From positions 94,805-158,804 of the forward strand of contig DEHZ01000003.1 of NCBI GenBank assembly GCA_002352205.1: 64,000 nucleotides of DNA. The letters run 5' to 3'. The notes beneath the pieces were generated by a model, which saw only the letters and a list, made by a program, of their open reading frames with translations, was not told the origin of the DNA and made no database searches. Source of the stretch: Flavobacterium sp. UBA2787. GTDB taxonomy: Bacteria; Bacteroidota; Bacteroidia; Flavobacteriales; Flavobacteriaceae. Positions within the stretch are counted from its first letter, which is position 1; every line of letters begins with the position of its first letter. Both the position numbers and the translations under genes were made by a program. Positions 9,978 to 19,542 of this stretch are shown here, piece after piece.

Positions 9978-11203
9978 TATCTTAATTTTAAGGTTACGAT
10001 TGATAAAATGGCCAGCAATATCCCTACAATCCAGAATCGGGTTACAATCTTACTTTCATGATAGCCTTTTTTCTGGTAATGATGATGCAAGGGCGACATG
10101 AGAAAAATTCGTCTTCCTTCGCCAAATTTCTTTTTGGTGTATTTAAAATAACTGACTTGCATTACCACTGATAAATTTTCGGCTAAGAAAATTCCGCAGA
10201 TAACAGGAATTAGCAATTCTTTTCGGATGGCAATGGCGATTACGGCAATGATTCCGCCAATGGTCAAACTTCCTGTATCGCCCATAAAAACGGCAGCGGG
10301 ATAACTGTTGTACCATAAAAATCCAATGAGTGAACCCACAAATGCGGAGATAAAGACCGTCATTTCTCCCGAATTGGGGATGTACATAATATTCAGGTAA
10401 TTGGAAAAAATAATATTACCTGAAACGAATGTAAAAATCCCAAGTGTAAGCACAGAAATAGCGGAAGTTCCGGCTGCGAGACCATCAATTCCGTCGGTTA
10501 AATTGGCACCATTTGAAACAGCTGTGATGATAAAAATTACAATCGGAATAAAAATTAACCAAGCCCAATCTTGATAACCATCGCCTAAAAAGGAAAGGAT
10601 TTCGGCATAATCAAATTCGTTATTTTTGAAAAACGGAATTGTTGTTGATGTCGATTTTTCTTCTAAAGAAGCAGGATTTATAACTGTTTGCGTTGTAGTT
10701 TGAACATTGGTTAATTGCGTATCTTTTCGAACGGTAACACCCGGATTGAAATACAAAACCGAACCAACTATCAAACCTAAACCAACTTGTCCTATTACTT
10801 TGAATTTACCTTTTAATCCTTGTTTGTCTTTTTTGAAAATCTTAATATAATCATCAATAAAACCGATTGTTCCCATCCATAATGTGGTAACAATCAACAA
10901 AATGATATAAATATTATCCAATCTTGCCAATAAAACTACCGGAACTAAGGTGGCTAAAATGATGATTAATCCACCCATGGTTGGTGTTCCTGCTTTTTGG
11001 GTTTGACCTTCTAAACCAAGTTCACGAACCGTTTCCCCAACTTGTTGATTTCGAAGAAAATTGATAATTCTCTTTCCAAAGATGGTTGAAATTAATAGCG
11101 ATAAAAGAACCGCCAAACCTGAACGAAATGTAATGTACTGAAAAACTCCTGTTCCGGGAACATCGAGTGTTTTGTCTAAATATTCAAATAAATAATACAG
11201 CAT
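9977..11203 (-). CDS. mraY: Phospho-N-acetylmuramoyl-pentapeptide transferase MraY
   Basis: Polytopic membrane enzyme that moves phospho-MurNAc-pentapeptide to undecaprenyl phosphate, giving lipid I. The aspartate-rich motif [28 protein letters not shown] and [13 protein letters not shown] are the conserved catalytic and Mg-binding segments, and [11 protein letters not shown] is the conserved HHH loop. Compared with E. coli MraY (360 residues) this one has 408, mostly from a polar insert at about residues 155-205. It lies 7 nt after murE. Confidence 0.97.
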   Translation of the reverse strand: MLYYLFEYLDKTLDVPGTGVFQYITFRSGLAVLLSLLISTIFGKRIINFLRNQQVGETVRELGLEGQTQKAGTPTMGGLIIILATLVPVVLLARLDNIYIILLIVTTLWMGTIGFIDDYIKIFKKDKQGLKGKFKVIGQVGLGLIVGSVLYFNPGVTVRKDTQLTNVQTTTQTVINPASLEEKSTSTTIPFFKNNEFDYAEILSFLGDGYQDWAWLIFIPIVIFIITAVSNGANLTDGIDGLAAGTSAISVLTLGIFTFVSGNIIFSNYLNIMYIPNSGEMTVFISAFVGSLIGFLWYNSYPAAVFMGDTGSLTIGGIIAVIAIAIRKELLIPVICGIFLAENLSVVMQVSYFKYTKKKFGEGRRIFLMSPLHHHYQKKGYHESKIVTRFWIVGILLAILSIVTLKLR

Positions 11204-11210
11204 ATCGGTT

Positions 11211-12674
11211 CTATTGGTTTCGTTCGTCTAATAGTTCTTTTACGGTTTCCATGTCGTCAAAATGATGACGAACACCTTTGATTTCCTGATAGGTTTCATG
11301 ACCTTTTCCGGCAATCAGAATAATATCGTTTGGTTTTGCTAATTGGCAAGCTACTTTTATGGCTTGTTTTCTATCTAAAATGGATAATGTTTTGCGATGA
11401 TTTTGCGGTTCAACACCTTTTTCCATATCCATTAAAATATCCGTAGGATCTTCATCTCTTGGGTTGTCTGACGTTAAAATGACTTTGTTGCTTAAAGTAG
11501 ATGCAATATTGGCCATAATTGGACGCTTCGTTTTATCTCGATTTCCTCCGCACCCCACGACTGTGATTAATTGTTCGTTTTTGGTTCGAATATCATTGAT
11601 TGTGCCTAACACATTTTCCAACGCATCGGGTGTGTGAGCATAATCAACAATGGCGGTGATTTTATCATCTGAAACGATGAATTGAAAACGTCCTGAAACA
11701 CTTTCTAATTCTGATAATAATCGAAGAACCTCTAAACTATCTAGCCCTAATTCGACAGCAGTTCCATAAATTGCCAGTAAATTATAGGCGTTAAATGTTC
11801 CGATTAATTTTACCCAAACTTCGTTTCCGTTTATTTTTAATAATAATCCGCTCAACTGATTTTCTAAAATGGAAGCTTTGTAATCGGCATACGATTTTAG
11901 AGCATAAGTCAACTTTTTTGCTTTTGTGTTTTGCAACATCAAATTGCCGTTTTTATCATCTACATTCGTTAACACGAAAGCTGACTTTGCTAAATGGTCG
12001 AAAAATGATTTTTTTACATCGCGGTATTCTGCAAATGAGCTATGATAATCTAAATGATCATGAGAAAGATTAGTGAAAATTCCACCCGAAAATAGCAAAC
12101 CTTCTGTTCTTTTTTGATGAATTCCGTGTGAGCTGACTTCCATAAAACAGAATTCAACACCGGCTTTATTCATTTCTGACAAATAATAATTTATCGATAG
12201 TGAATCCGGAGTAGTATGTGTGGCTGGAAATTCTTCTTCATCAACCAAAATTTTTACGGTAGAAAGCAATCCAACTTTATAACCTGCTTTTTTAAATAAT
12301 TGATACAACAAAGAAGCAATTGTTGTTTTGCCATTTGTTCCGGTAATTCCAACTAATTTTAAGTTTTGCGATGGATTTTCATAATAATTCGAAGCCAAGA
12401 AAGCTAATGCCAAATTGGTATCTTTTACTTGAATATAGGTTACTCCATTAACAATTATATCAGGAAAAGTATCGCAAACAATTACAGCAGCACCTTGATT
12501 AAGGGCTTTTTCGATAAAATCATGTCCGTTTGAAATTGTTCCGCGAATGGCCACAAAAACATCATTCAATTCCACCTTTCGTGAATCGAATTCAATTTTA
12601 TTGATGGTGGCATCAGTTGAACCTTTGACCGCTTCAATGCTTACTTTATATAATATGTCTTTTAGCGTTATCAC
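11211..12674 (-). CDS. murE: UDP-MurNAc-tripeptide ligase MurE (meso-diaminopimelate type)
   Basis: Mur ligase that adds the third stem residue. The ATP loop [15 protein letters not shown] lies near residue 110. The motif DNPRDEDP near residue 400 is the signature of enzymes that choose meso-diaminopimelate rather than lysine, so this organism should have mDAP peptidoglycan. The start codon is GTG and overlaps the ftsI stop by 4 nt (GTGA), a coupling arrangement. 487 residues, normal. Confidence 0.96.
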   Translation of the reverse strand: MITLKDILYKVSIEAVKGSTDATINKIEFDSRKVELNDVFVAIRGTISNGHDFIEKALNQGAAVIVCDTFPDIIVNGVTYIQVKDTNLALAFLASNYYENPSQNLKLVGITGTNGKTTIASLLYQLFKKAGYKVGLLSTVKILVDEEEFPATHTTPDSLSINYYLSEMNKAGVEFCFMEVSSHGIHQKRTEGLLFSGGIFTNLSHDHLDYHSSFAEYRDVKKSFFDHLAKSAFVLTNVDDKNGNLMLQNTKAKKLTYALKSYADYKASILENQLSGLLLKINGNEVWVKLIGTFNAYNLLAIYGTAVELGLDSLEVLRLLSELESVSGRFQFIVSDDKITAIVDYAHTPDALENVLGTINDIRTKNEQLITVVGCGGNRDKTKRPIMANIASTLSNKVILTSDNPRDEDPTDILMDMEKGVEPQNHRKTLSILDRKQAIKVACQLAKPNDIILIAGKGHETYQEIKGVRHHFDDMETVKELLDERNQ

Positions 12675-14665
12675 GATAATTCTAATATAATTGTGCTATT
12701 TTTCAGTAATGGTTCTCCGGGTTGAATGGATTGCTTTTTTACTTTTCCGATTCCAATGATTTTTACTTTTATTTTTAAATTTTCTAATAAGGCCAATGCA
12801 TCCATACCGGACATTCCTTTTACATTTGGAATGGTTTTGATTTCTTTAGATGAATTGGTATAGTAGGTGTCATAATTCTTGTCTTGTATTGGAATATTTT
12901 TCTCTAAACTTTTCACTTCATTGGTTGAAGGAACATCGGTAAACACTTTTTGTGCAATTCGTTTGAAAACCGGACCGGAAACATCTGCACCATAATATCC
13001 TTTGGATTTACTAGGTTTGTGAATCACAACAATGCAAGAGTATTTTGGTTGATCTGCAGGAAAATAACCTACGAATGACGAAGCATAATACAAATTAGCC
13101 TTGTCTGAATAGCCCATTTGAGCTGTTCCTGTTTTTCCTGCCATCGAAAAATCTTTGGAATACAACTTAGAACCAGTTCCTTTTTTGACAACATTTTCTA
13201 AAACCGCTTTTATTTTGTCGATTGTTTCTTGTGAGGCAATTTTTGGATTAATCACTTCTTTATCAAACTTTTTAATGGTTTTGTTCCATTCTTTAATTTC
13301 TTTTACAAATAATGGTTTTACCATTTCACCGTTATTTGCCACAGCATTATATAAAGTCAAGGTCTGAAGTGGTGTCATTGAAACTCCGTACCCATAAGCC
13401 ATCCAAGGCAAAGTGGTGCCATACCAATTTTTGTCACCGGGTTGTGGAATTTTAGGTTTACCTTCTCCTTTTATTTGTAAACCAAGTGGTTCGTGCAATT
13501 TCATACGTTTAATATGATCTACAAACTTTTGAGGATTACTTTTATAATTGTCATGAACTGCTTGAACTAAAACTGTATTAGAAGACAATTCAAATCCTCT
13601 TCCAAGCGAAATTTTACCATAACCTCCTTTTTTAGAATCACGTACTTTTCTGTTATAATATGTTATTTCACCACCTCTTGAATCATAAACACTGCTTGTA
13701 TCTGCCAATTTATCTTCAAAAAGAGCAATTAAATCAATCAATTTAAAGGTAGAACCAGGTTCATGTGATTCTGCTACGGCATAATTCACGGTTTCTGTAT
13801 AATTCCCGTCTTTGTCTCTTCCTAAATTTGAAATAGCTTTTACTTCACCGGTGTGCGTTTCCATTACCACTACAGAACCGTGCTCTGCTTCATAATATTC
13901 TAACTGCTTCAGCAAAGCGTGATGAGCAATGTCTTGGATGTAAACATCGATTGTAGAAATGATGTCATAACCATCTTGTGGTTCTACTTCATTTTCGTCG
14001 CGAATAGGTTTCCACTGACCTTTTGCCATTTTTTGCATGAGTCGTTTTCCATCTTTCCCGTTTAGATAATCTCTAAACGCCCATTCGATTCCTTTTCCGT
14101 CCGGAGTTCCGTTTGGTCTGATTCGTTCATAACCTATGGTTCGTTCTGCAACTAACCCAATCGGATGTTCACGAACTGTTTTTTGTTCGGTTATGATTCC
14201 ACCGCGATAAGCACCTTTATTGAATAGTGGAAAACTTTTGATTTTCATGTATTCGGTATAACTCAAATTTCTGGCTACCAAATAGTATCTGTTCTTTGTT
14301 GATCTCGCTCGTAAAAATTCTGTTTTATAAAACTGTGATGGCTTCCCTAAAAGTTTTGACAATGAATCGCAAAGTGGTTGAAGATTTTTGTCGAAATCTT
14401 CTTTTTTGGGAGCCATGGCATCAAAACGAACTTTATAATTTGGGATAGAGGTTGCTAATAAACTTCCATCAGAAGAATAAATATTCCCTTTATTTGCAGG
14501 TATTACGAAGTTTTTCACACTTCGTTCTTTGGCTAACTTTCGGTAATATTCACCTTCAACCCATTGAATATTGGTTAACTTAACAGCAACACCAATAGCC
14601 ATCAAAAAGACGACTACGGCAACCAAATAAATTCGGTAAGAGATATGTTTATCTGTTACTTCCAT
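12671..14665 (-). CDS. ftsI: Penicillin-binding protein 3 / FtsI with C-terminal PASTA domain
   Basis: Class B PBP: septal DD-transpeptidase anchored by one N-terminal helix (residues 11-30). The dimerisation domain spans about 50-220. The transpeptidase motifs are STFK (catalytic Ser305), SSN at 361-363 and KTG at 511-513. One PASTA domain (612-664, beginning IPNVKGMSGMDAL) closes the protein; E. coli FtsI has none, but many Bacteroidota and Gram-positive homologues do. 664 residues. Partner of FtsW, with ftsL just upstream and overlapping by 10 nt. Confidence 0.96.
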   Translation of the reverse strand: MEVTDKHISYRIYLVAVVVFLMAIGVAVKLTNIQWVEGEYYRKLAKERSVKNFVIPANKGNIYSSDGSLLATSIPNYKVRFDAMAPKKEDFDKNLQPLCDSLSKLLGKPSQFYKTEFLRARSTKNRYYLVARNLSYTEYMKIKSFPLFNKGAYRGGIITEQKTVREHPIGLVAERTIGYERIRPNGTPDGKGIEWAFRDYLNGKDGKRLMQKMAKGQWKPIRDENEVEPQDGYDIISTIDVYIQDIAHHALLKQLEYYEAEHGSVVVMETHTGEVKAISNLGRDKDGNYTETVNYAVAESHEPGSTFKLIDLIALFEDKLADTSSVYDSRGGEITYYNRKVRDSKKGGYGKISLGRGFELSSNTVLVQAVHDNYKSNPQKFVDHIKRMKLHEPLGLQIKGEGKPKIPQPGDKNWYGTTLPWMAYGYGVSMTPLQTLTLYNAVANNGEMVKPLFVKEIKEWNKTIKKFDKEVINPKIASQETIDKIKAVLENVVKKGTGSKLYSKDFSMAGKTGTAQMGYSDKANLYYASSFVGYFPADQPKYSCIVVIHKPSKSKGYYGADVSGPVFKRIAQKVFTDVPSTNEVKSLEKNIPIQDKNYDTYYTNSSKEIKTIPNVKGMSGMDALALLENLKIKVKIIGIGKVKKQSIQPGEPLLKNSTIILELS

Positions 14666-15003
14666 ATTTTTTCTGTTAATGTTTTTTCTTTCGGTTTAAC
14701 CACTTTTATTTTTGTTGGAGGCACGTTGGAAGGAAATATTCCTTTTTCTTCCATTTTTTTAGAAATGGTGCTTTCCATTTTTAATTTCATTAATTCTGAA
14801 CGACGATCTACAAATTCTGAACGCAGTTCTTTAACTTCTTTATTTAATTCAACAATTCTGAATATTTTTTTTTCGTAATGATGAATATTTGCAATCATTA
14901 TCATTGCTAATGCAATTAGAAATACGATGAATCGCCAGTTTTTAACCGCATCCTGATTAACCAGAAATCTTGCTTTTAATATGTCGTATATTCCGGCTTT
15001 CAT
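14656..15003 (-). CDS. ftsL: FtsL-like cell division protein
   Basis: 115 residues with a single membrane helix at about 25-40 (WRFIVFLIALAMIMIANI) followed by a heptad-rich segment (about 45-85) suited to the coiled coil that FtsL forms with FtsB. It sits exactly between rsmH and ftsI, where ftsL lies in nearly all dcw clusters. Sequence identity in this family is low, so the assignment uses topology and position. It overlaps ftsI by 10 nt and begins immediately after the rsmH stop. Confidence 0.88.
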   Translation of the reverse strand: MKAGIYDILKARFLVNQDAVKNWRFIVFLIALAMIMIANIHHYEKKIFRIVELNKEVKELRSEFVDRRSELMKLKMESTISKKMEEKGIFPSNVPPTKIKVVKPKEKTLTEKIWK

Positions 15004-15900
15004 TTACTTTTTTTCAGCGATTCGCAATTTGGCACTACGAGCTCTGTTGTTTATTTTAATTTCAGCATTATCAGGAATAATCAACTTTCCTATTGATTTG
15101 AATGGCACAGAATAATTTCCAAAGAAGTCACGTTCAGGTTCGCCTTCAAACATTCCGTTTTTCATAAATCTTTTTACCAAACGATCTTCGAGAGAATGAT
15201 ACGAAATCACACTTAATCTTCCACCAGGTTTCAGAATATCTAATGATTGTTCTAAGAATTCTTTTAGAACTTCCATTTCTTGATTTACCTCAATTCGGAT
15301 GGCTTGATAAATCTGAGCCAAAATCTTATGGCTCTTATGAGCCGGTAAAAATTTTGAAAGAACTTGTTTTAATTGTTCCGTATTTTTAATTGGAATATCT
15401 TTTCGTGCATTTATAATTGTATTAGCAATCGCTCCCGCATTCGATAATTCACCAAATTCAGCAAATACTTTTTTAAGTGTAGCTTCATCATATTCATTTA
15501 CAACCATAAAAGCATTTAACTCTCCTTTTTGACTCATTCGCATATCTAATTCTGCATCAAAACGGGTAGAAAAACCTCTTTCAGCTACATCAAATTGATG
15601 CGAAGAAACGCCTAAATCTGCCAAAATCCCATCTACTTCTTTCACACCATAAAATCGCAAGTATCGTTTGATGTTTCTAAAATTTTCATTAATTAATTTG
15701 AATCGTTCATCAGGTAAAGCATTCGCCAACGCATCTTCATCTTGATCAAATGCGAATAATTTCCCATTCGGACCTAGCTGACTCAAAATCTCTTTTGAAT
15801 GTCCGCCACCACCAAAAGTCACATCTACATAAACTCCGTCCGGCTTGATTGTCAAACCTTCAACGGATGTTTTTAACAAAACCGGATTATGATATTCCAT
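15004..15900 (-). CDS. rsmH: 16S rRNA (cytosine-1402-N4)-methyltransferase RsmH
   Basis: SAM-dependent enzyme, formerly MraW, that methylates C1402 of 16S rRNA. The SAM motif DVTFGGGGHSKEIL, the acidic FAFDQDEDAL and the GILADLGVSSHQFD catalytic loop are all recognisable, and VISYHSLEDRLVKRFM near the C-terminus is diagnostic. I prefer the ATG giving MEYHNPVLL at 15900; an upstream start at 15918 would add MLMMMT and overlap mraZ further. The preferred product is 298 residues and overlaps mraZ by 14 nt. Confidence 0.96.
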   Translation of the reverse strand: MEYHNPVLLKTSVEGLTIKPDGVYVDVTFGGGGHSKEILSQLGPNGKLFAFDQDEDALANALPDERFKLINENFRNIKRYLRFYGVKEVDGILADLGVSSHQFDVAERGFSTRFDAELDMRMSQKGELNAFMVVNEYDEATLKKVFAEFGELSNAGAIANTIINARKDIPIKNTEQLKQVLSKFLPAHKSHKILAQIYQAIRIEVNQEMEVLKEFLEQSLDILKPGGRLSVISYHSLEDRLVKRFMKNGMFEGEPERDFFGNYSVPFKSIGKLIIPDNAEIKINNRARSAKLRIAEKK

Positions 15901-16360
15901 TGTCATCATCATTAACATTTCCCATTACGTCTTCTGCCAAATCAGCAAAATCGATAGTTGCATCATCAATTGATTTTTCATATAAATCTTTATCCCAAAT
16001 CTCCACAATATTAACCGCCGAAGACAAGACAATATCTTTGGAAATAGAAGCAAAAACCACTAAATCTTTTGGAACCAACAAACGACCCAACGCATCGATT
16101 TCAACAACTTTTACACCAGCAGTAAATCTTCTGATGAAATCATTGTTCTTTTTCACAAAACGATTGAGCTTGTTGACTTTATTCATCAAAACGTTCCATT
16201 CTGCCATCGGATACAATTCCAAACACGGCTGAAAAACCGATCTCTTCAAGACAAAACCATCTTGCAATGAAGCAGCCAACTGCTTTTTCAAAGGAGCAGG
16301 CAAGAGCAGCCTTCCTTTGGCATCGACTTTACACTCATATGTTCCAACAATGGTATTCAA
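15887..16360 (-). CDS. mraZ: Transcriptional regulator MraZ
   Basis: First gene of the dcw operon; in E. coli MraZ binds repeats upstream of its own gene and represses the cluster. Two SpoVT-AbrB-type half-domains are visible, the first starting TYECKVDAKGRLLLPAPLKK and the second VVEIDALGRLLVPKDLV. The family starts near NTIVGTYE, so I choose the TTG at 16360 (157 residues). Longer frames from an ATG at 16402 or a GTG at 16420 would place the start in or upstream of the predicted -7 box and inside the MraZ-type boxes. A short acidic tail follows the second half-domain. Confidence 0.9.
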   Translation of the reverse strand: MNTIVGTYECKVDAKGRLLLPAPLKKQLAASLQDGFVLKRSVFQPCLELYPMAEWNVLMNKVNKLNRFVKKNNDFIRRFTAGVKVVEIDALGRLLVPKDLVVFASISKDIVLSSAVNIVEIWDKDLYEKSIDDATIDFADLAEDVMGNVNDDDNGIS

Positions 16361-16387
16361 GGAGTTACAATTTTGATGGTTTGATAG

Positions 16388-16395
16388 CAAATATA
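16388..16395 (-). promoter_or_regulatory. Probable dcw/mraZ promoter, -7 box TATATTTG
   Basis: The minus strand carries TATATTTG, a perfect TAnnTTTG box, 28 nt before the proposed TTG start of mraZ. The nearest upstream TTTTG is 24 nt away, slightly more than the usual 17-23. Transcription from this box would begin near 16381, which excludes the GTG start at 16420 and the ATG at 16402. Confidence 0.6.
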
Positions 16396-16404
16396 AAAAC
16401 ATTT

Positions 16405-16451
16405 TACCACAATTTACCACAAAATACCACTTTGTTAATAAGTTTTACCAC
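16405..16451 (-). promoter_or_regulatory. MraZ-type operator: four phased GTGGTA boxes
   Basis: On the minus strand GTGGTA occurs four times, at plus-strand 16405-16410, 16415-16420, 16425-16430 and 16446-16451. Box starts are 10, 10 and 21 bp apart, so all lie on one face of the helix. Known MraZ operators are three or four short GTG-containing direct repeats about one helical turn apart upstream of mraZ. The array lies directly upstream of the -7 box, where bound protein would block RNA polymerase. The operator role is inferred. Confidence 0.75.
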
Positions 16452-16723
16452 TTTGCTCTTCAAAACGATTTCGAGGTAACCAACTGAATTATTGCACATT
16501 ATTTAACAAAACATTTAGAATTGTACAGTTTGAAAGAAAATATTCAACAGTTTAACAAACTGGCTTCAGTTTTTATATGATTTGTGTTATATTGGATGAA
16601 TTGACTTGACTTGAAAAAATGTTGATAATTAACCACTTATCCAATTGGTGCATTTTTTTTAATCGAACCCTAAAATTCATTTCAAATAAACAGTACAATT
16701 CTTCTTTTTTATGGATAAAATCA
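16452..16723. other. Divergent intergenic region between mraZ and the hydrolase gene
   Basis: Together with the operator and promoter boxes on either side, this fills the gap of about 400 bp between mraZ and the alpha/beta hydrolase gene. It is very AT-rich. I see no ORF, no strong hairpin and no repeat beyond the listed boxes. Confidence 0.6.
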
Positions 16724-16731
16724 TATATTTG
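16724..16731 (+). promoter_or_regulatory. Probable promoter of the hydrolase-engB genes, -7 box TATATTTG
   Basis: Perfect TAnnTTTG box 27 nt before the ATG at 16758. No convincing -33 TTTG was seen 17-23 nt upstream. Confidence 0.5.
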
Positions 16732-16757
16732 TGTTGAATTGAAAGATCTCATTTTTG

Positions 16758-17522
16758 ATGAAAGAAAACTTTAAGAAAGAAGGAAAATATACTTATTTTG
16801 AAGCCGGAGAAGGAACTCCAATTATTGTTTTGCACGGTCTTATGGGCGGTTTGAGCAATTTTGGCGGAGTAGCTGATTTTTTTCCAAAAAATGGATATAA
16901 AGTCGTTATTCCTGAACTTCCATTATACACACAAAACATTTTAAAAACCAACGTAAAAGCTTTTTCAAAATTTGTAAAAGACTTTATTGTTTTCAAAGGA
17001 TTTGAACGCGTTATTTTATTGGGAAATTCATTGGGAGGTCATGTTGGTTTATATCACACAAAAATGTATCCTGAAAAAGTTGCCGCATTAATACTAACCG
17101 GAAGCTCAGGCCTTTATGAAAGTGCCATGGGTGATAGTTATCCAAAAAGAGGTGATTATGAATACATCAAACTAAAAACCCAAAATGTATTTTTCAATCC
17201 GGAAATGGCTTCAAAAGAATTGGTAGATGAAGTTTTTGCAATTGTAAATGACCGCATTAAAGTAATCAAAACACTAACTATTGCCAAAAGTGCCATTCGA
17301 CATAATATGGCAAAAGATTTGCCAAAAATGCAAACCCCAACTTGTTTGATTTGGGGTAAAGACGATAAAGTCACGCCACCTGAAGTTGCCGAAGAATTTC
17401 ACAAATTATTACCGAATTCAGATTTGTACTGGATAGATAATTGTGGACATGCTGCGATGATGGAACATCCGGATGAGTTTAACAAAATCATGTTGGAATG
17501 GTTAGAAAAAAATAAACTATAA
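16758..17522 (+). CDS. Alpha/beta hydrolase
   Basis: 254-residue alpha/beta-hydrolase fold protein. The oxyanion-hole motif HGLMGG is near residue 25, the nucleophile elbow GNSLGG (Ser) near 95, and the late acid and base fit WGKDDKVTPPE and DNCGHAAMMEHPDEF. No signal peptide, so cytosolic. Closest in style to esterases or C-C bond hydrolases of the MhpC type; the substrate cannot be read from the sequence. A TTG lies just before the ATG; I use the ATG. It ends in a hairpin terminator just before engB. Confidence 0.88.
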   Translation: MKENFKKEGKYTYFEAGEGTPIIVLHGLMGGLSNFGGVADFFPKNGYKVVIPELPLYTQNILKTNVKAFSKFVKDFIVFKGFERVILLGNSLGGHVGLYHTKMYPEKVAALILTGSSGLYESAMGDSYPKRGDYEYIKLKTQNVFFNPEMASKELVDEVFAIVNDRIKVIKTLTIAKSAIRHNMAKDLPKMQTPTCLIWGKDDKVTPPEVAEEFHKLLPNSDLYWIDNCGHAAMMEHPDEFNKIMLEWLEKNKL

Positions 17523-17543
17523 AAAGTCCGAATGGACTTTTTT
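17521..17543 (+). terminator. Intrinsic terminator after the hydrolase gene
   Basis: AAAAAGTCC pairs perfectly with GGACTTTTT over 9 bp around a GAAT loop, ending in a T run. It overlaps the hydrolase stop and ends 17 nt before engB, so read-through or a cryptic start is needed for engB expression. Confidence 0.75.
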
Positions 17544-17559
17544 GTTTTACTTAAATACT

Positions 17560-18177
17560 ATGAAAATTAACACTGCCGAATTTGTAATCAGTAATTCTGA
17601 AGTAAGCAAATGCCCGAAAGACCCGCTTCCGGAATATGCTTTTATTGGAAGATCAAACGTAGGAAAATCATCGTTGATTAATATGTTGACTAACCACAAA
17701 AGTTTGGCAAAAACCTCATCTAAACCGGGAAAAACACAGTTAATTAATCATTTTAAAATAAATAACAATTGGTTTTTGGTCGATTTACCGGGTTATGGTT
17801 ATGCAAAGGTTTCTAAAAAATCAAAAGAAGTCTTTCAACAATTTGTGACTGATTATTTTGAAAAAAGAGAACAACTGGTTTGTGCTTTTGTATTGATTGA
17901 CATTCGATTAGAAGCTCAAAAAATTGACTTGGAATTTTTCACGTATTTGGGCGTAACCGAAGTTCCGTTTTGCATCATATTTACCAAAGCAGATAAAGTT
18001 GGCAAAACCCGAATTCATTCCCACATTGAAGCCTACAGAAAACAAGTTTTAGCCAGTGGCTGGGAAGAAATGCCGCAACACTTTATTACTTCGGCAACAG
18101 AATCAACCGGAAAAGAAGAATTACTTTCTTTTATTGACGAAATAAATCAGGAAATGTTTAAAAACAATAATTTCTAA
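17560..18177 (+). CDS. engB: Ribosome biogenesis GTP-binding protein EngB (YihA/YsxC)
   Basis: Small TRAFAC GTPase needed for assembly of the large ribosomal subunit. G1 is GRSNVGKSS near residue 30, G3 is DLPGYG, G4 is TKAD and G5 lies in the TSATES segment. I start at the ATG giving MKINTAEFVIS (205 residues); the TTG at 17542 falls inside the preceding terminator hairpin. Its 3' end overlaps the convergent gldC by 4 nt. Confidence 0.95.
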   Translation: MKINTAEFVISNSEVSKCPKDPLPEYAFIGRSNVGKSSLINMLTNHKSLAKTSSKPGKTQLINHFKINNNWFLVDLPGYGYAKVSKKSKEVFQQFVTDYFEKREQLVCAFVLIDIRLEAQKIDLEFFTYLGVTEVPFCIIFTKADKVGKTRIHSHIEAYRKQVLASGWEEMPQHFITSATESTGKEELLSFIDEINQEMFKNNNF

Positions 18178-18506
18178 CTTTTCAATTCCAATTTCTCGGC
18201 AAAATATTCGCAAAAATCACGCATCGTATCGGCCATTTTATCATCAGTTGTGGCACGTTGAAATGTATCTGCCATTGCCACTAATGTTTGGTGAAAGAAG
18301 ATTTTCATTTCATCCACAGGCATATCTTTAGTCCATAAATCAATTCGAAGAGATTCTTTCGCTTTAGAATCCCACACCGAAAGCATAATCGCTTTTGTTT
18401 CTTGATTTTCTATTCCACCGTCTTTGGCAGTCCATTTCAACGATTCAGGAACTTTATTTTCATCTAAAGTAACGTCAAATTTTATTTCAGAAGTAATCAA
18501 ACTCAT
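18174..18506 (-). CDS. gldC: Gliding motility protein GldC
   Basis: 110-residue soluble protein with the GldC features: start MSLITSEIKFDVTLDENK, a central WTAKDGG segment and an acidic helical C-terminus. GldC is a small cytoplasmic accessory protein of Flavobacterium gliding, known to help stabilise GldB. It sits directly behind gldB, sharing one base with it, as in F. johnsoniae. Confidence 0.94.
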   Translation of the reverse strand: MSLITSEIKFDVTLDENKVPESLKWTAKDGGIENQETKAIMLSVWDSKAKESLRIDLWTKDMPVDEMKIFFHQTLVAMADTFQRATTDDKMADTMRDFCEYFAEKLELKS

Positions 18507-19462
18507 TATTTTTTAGGTTTATATTTTGATCGGGTAAAAATTTCTTTCGCATCCATTGCTAAAAATTCGTCCAAAGATACTTCATTATTTTTCATAAAAG
18601 AACGAACGATTTGCCAACCAATCCAAACTCCGGTTCTTCCCGGCGACTCGGCATCAATTTCAAGATAGAATTTAGAAAAGGGTGCCGGAGCGATGAAACG
18701 TTGTACTAACTTGGTATCGGAATCATACAATAAATTATCTTCTATAAAGTATCGCCAAATTTCGCCTTCGTTTTCTTCACACCATAATTGCTGTTCTTTA
18801 GAGTATCCTATTTTATCAAAATCTTCATAAGTTGGAAGAATCAAATCTTTGATATACATTTCTTTTCCAAAATAAATCATTTGGTCTAAAAATGTTTTTT
18901 CTCTAGGTTGAGCAATCACGCGAGTAGAAAAATCGGAAACCACATCGGGCATAATTTGTGATCGTTGAAAAGTTTGACGGAAATAATCTGGGAATTCATA
19001 GAATTTATGTTCCTTTCCTAAATACAAATCTAACGAAATCAGCAAAAGACTATCGGTATAAATTACTTTATTTTGATAATCCATTTCAGAAATTAATGTT
19101 GTTACTTTTGAAGGTAGTTTTTGGTTGGGAAAGTAAAATTTTATACGACGGAAAACTTCTTCCAATTCTTCTTGTACCGGTGTAAAATTGCTGTATTTTT
19201 TTTGCACTTCGTGATACAATTCTCGGTACAAAGTATCTTTCATTTTGCTCACAAAAACACTATCCGGAAATTGACTTGGGAAAAAAGCCGGATATTCTGA
19301 TTTCATTTTTTGAAAATCTTCTACTGGAGTTTCGTAAAAAATTTTGTCGAAACGTTCAACTGTAAGTGAAACAGGAATCTCCTCTATTTGTTTTTCTATT
19401 TTAGACTTTTTATCGCACGAAGCAACTAAAACAACTAGAAAAAATAATATGATTTTTCTCAT
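18506..19462 (-). CDS. gldB: Gliding motility lipoprotein GldB
   Basis: 318-residue lipoprotein. The N-terminal hydrophobic stretch ends in the lipobox LVASC, so Cys16 is the predicted lipidated residue. The rest matches the GldB family, including the C-terminal WIGWQIVRSFM segment. GldB is required for gliding in F. johnsoniae; its exact biochemical role is not established, though it resembles putative zinc peptidases. It is translated ahead of gldC in a two-gene operon. Confidence 0.94.
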   Translation of the reverse strand: MRKIILFFLVVLVASCDKKSKIEKQIEEIPVSLTVERFDKIFYETPVEDFQKMKSEYPAFFPSQFPDSVFVSKMKDTLYRELYHEVQKKYSNFTPVQEELEEVFRRIKFYFPNQKLPSKVTTLISEMDYQNKVIYTDSLLLISLDLYLGKEHKFYEFPDYFRQTFQRSQIMPDVVSDFSTRVIAQPREKTFLDQMIYFGKEMYIKDLILPTYEDFDKIGYSKEQQLWCEENEGEIWRYFIEDNLLYDSDTKLVQRFIAPAPFSKFYLEIDAESPGRTGVWIGWQIVRSFMKNNEVSLDEFLAMDAKEIFTRSKYKPKK

Positions 19463-19542
19463 TATGATTTGAATTATGATAACATTAATTTGATTTAGAA
19501 AATTGAATGTATTTTTCTATTTTTACCACATTAATTTCAATG

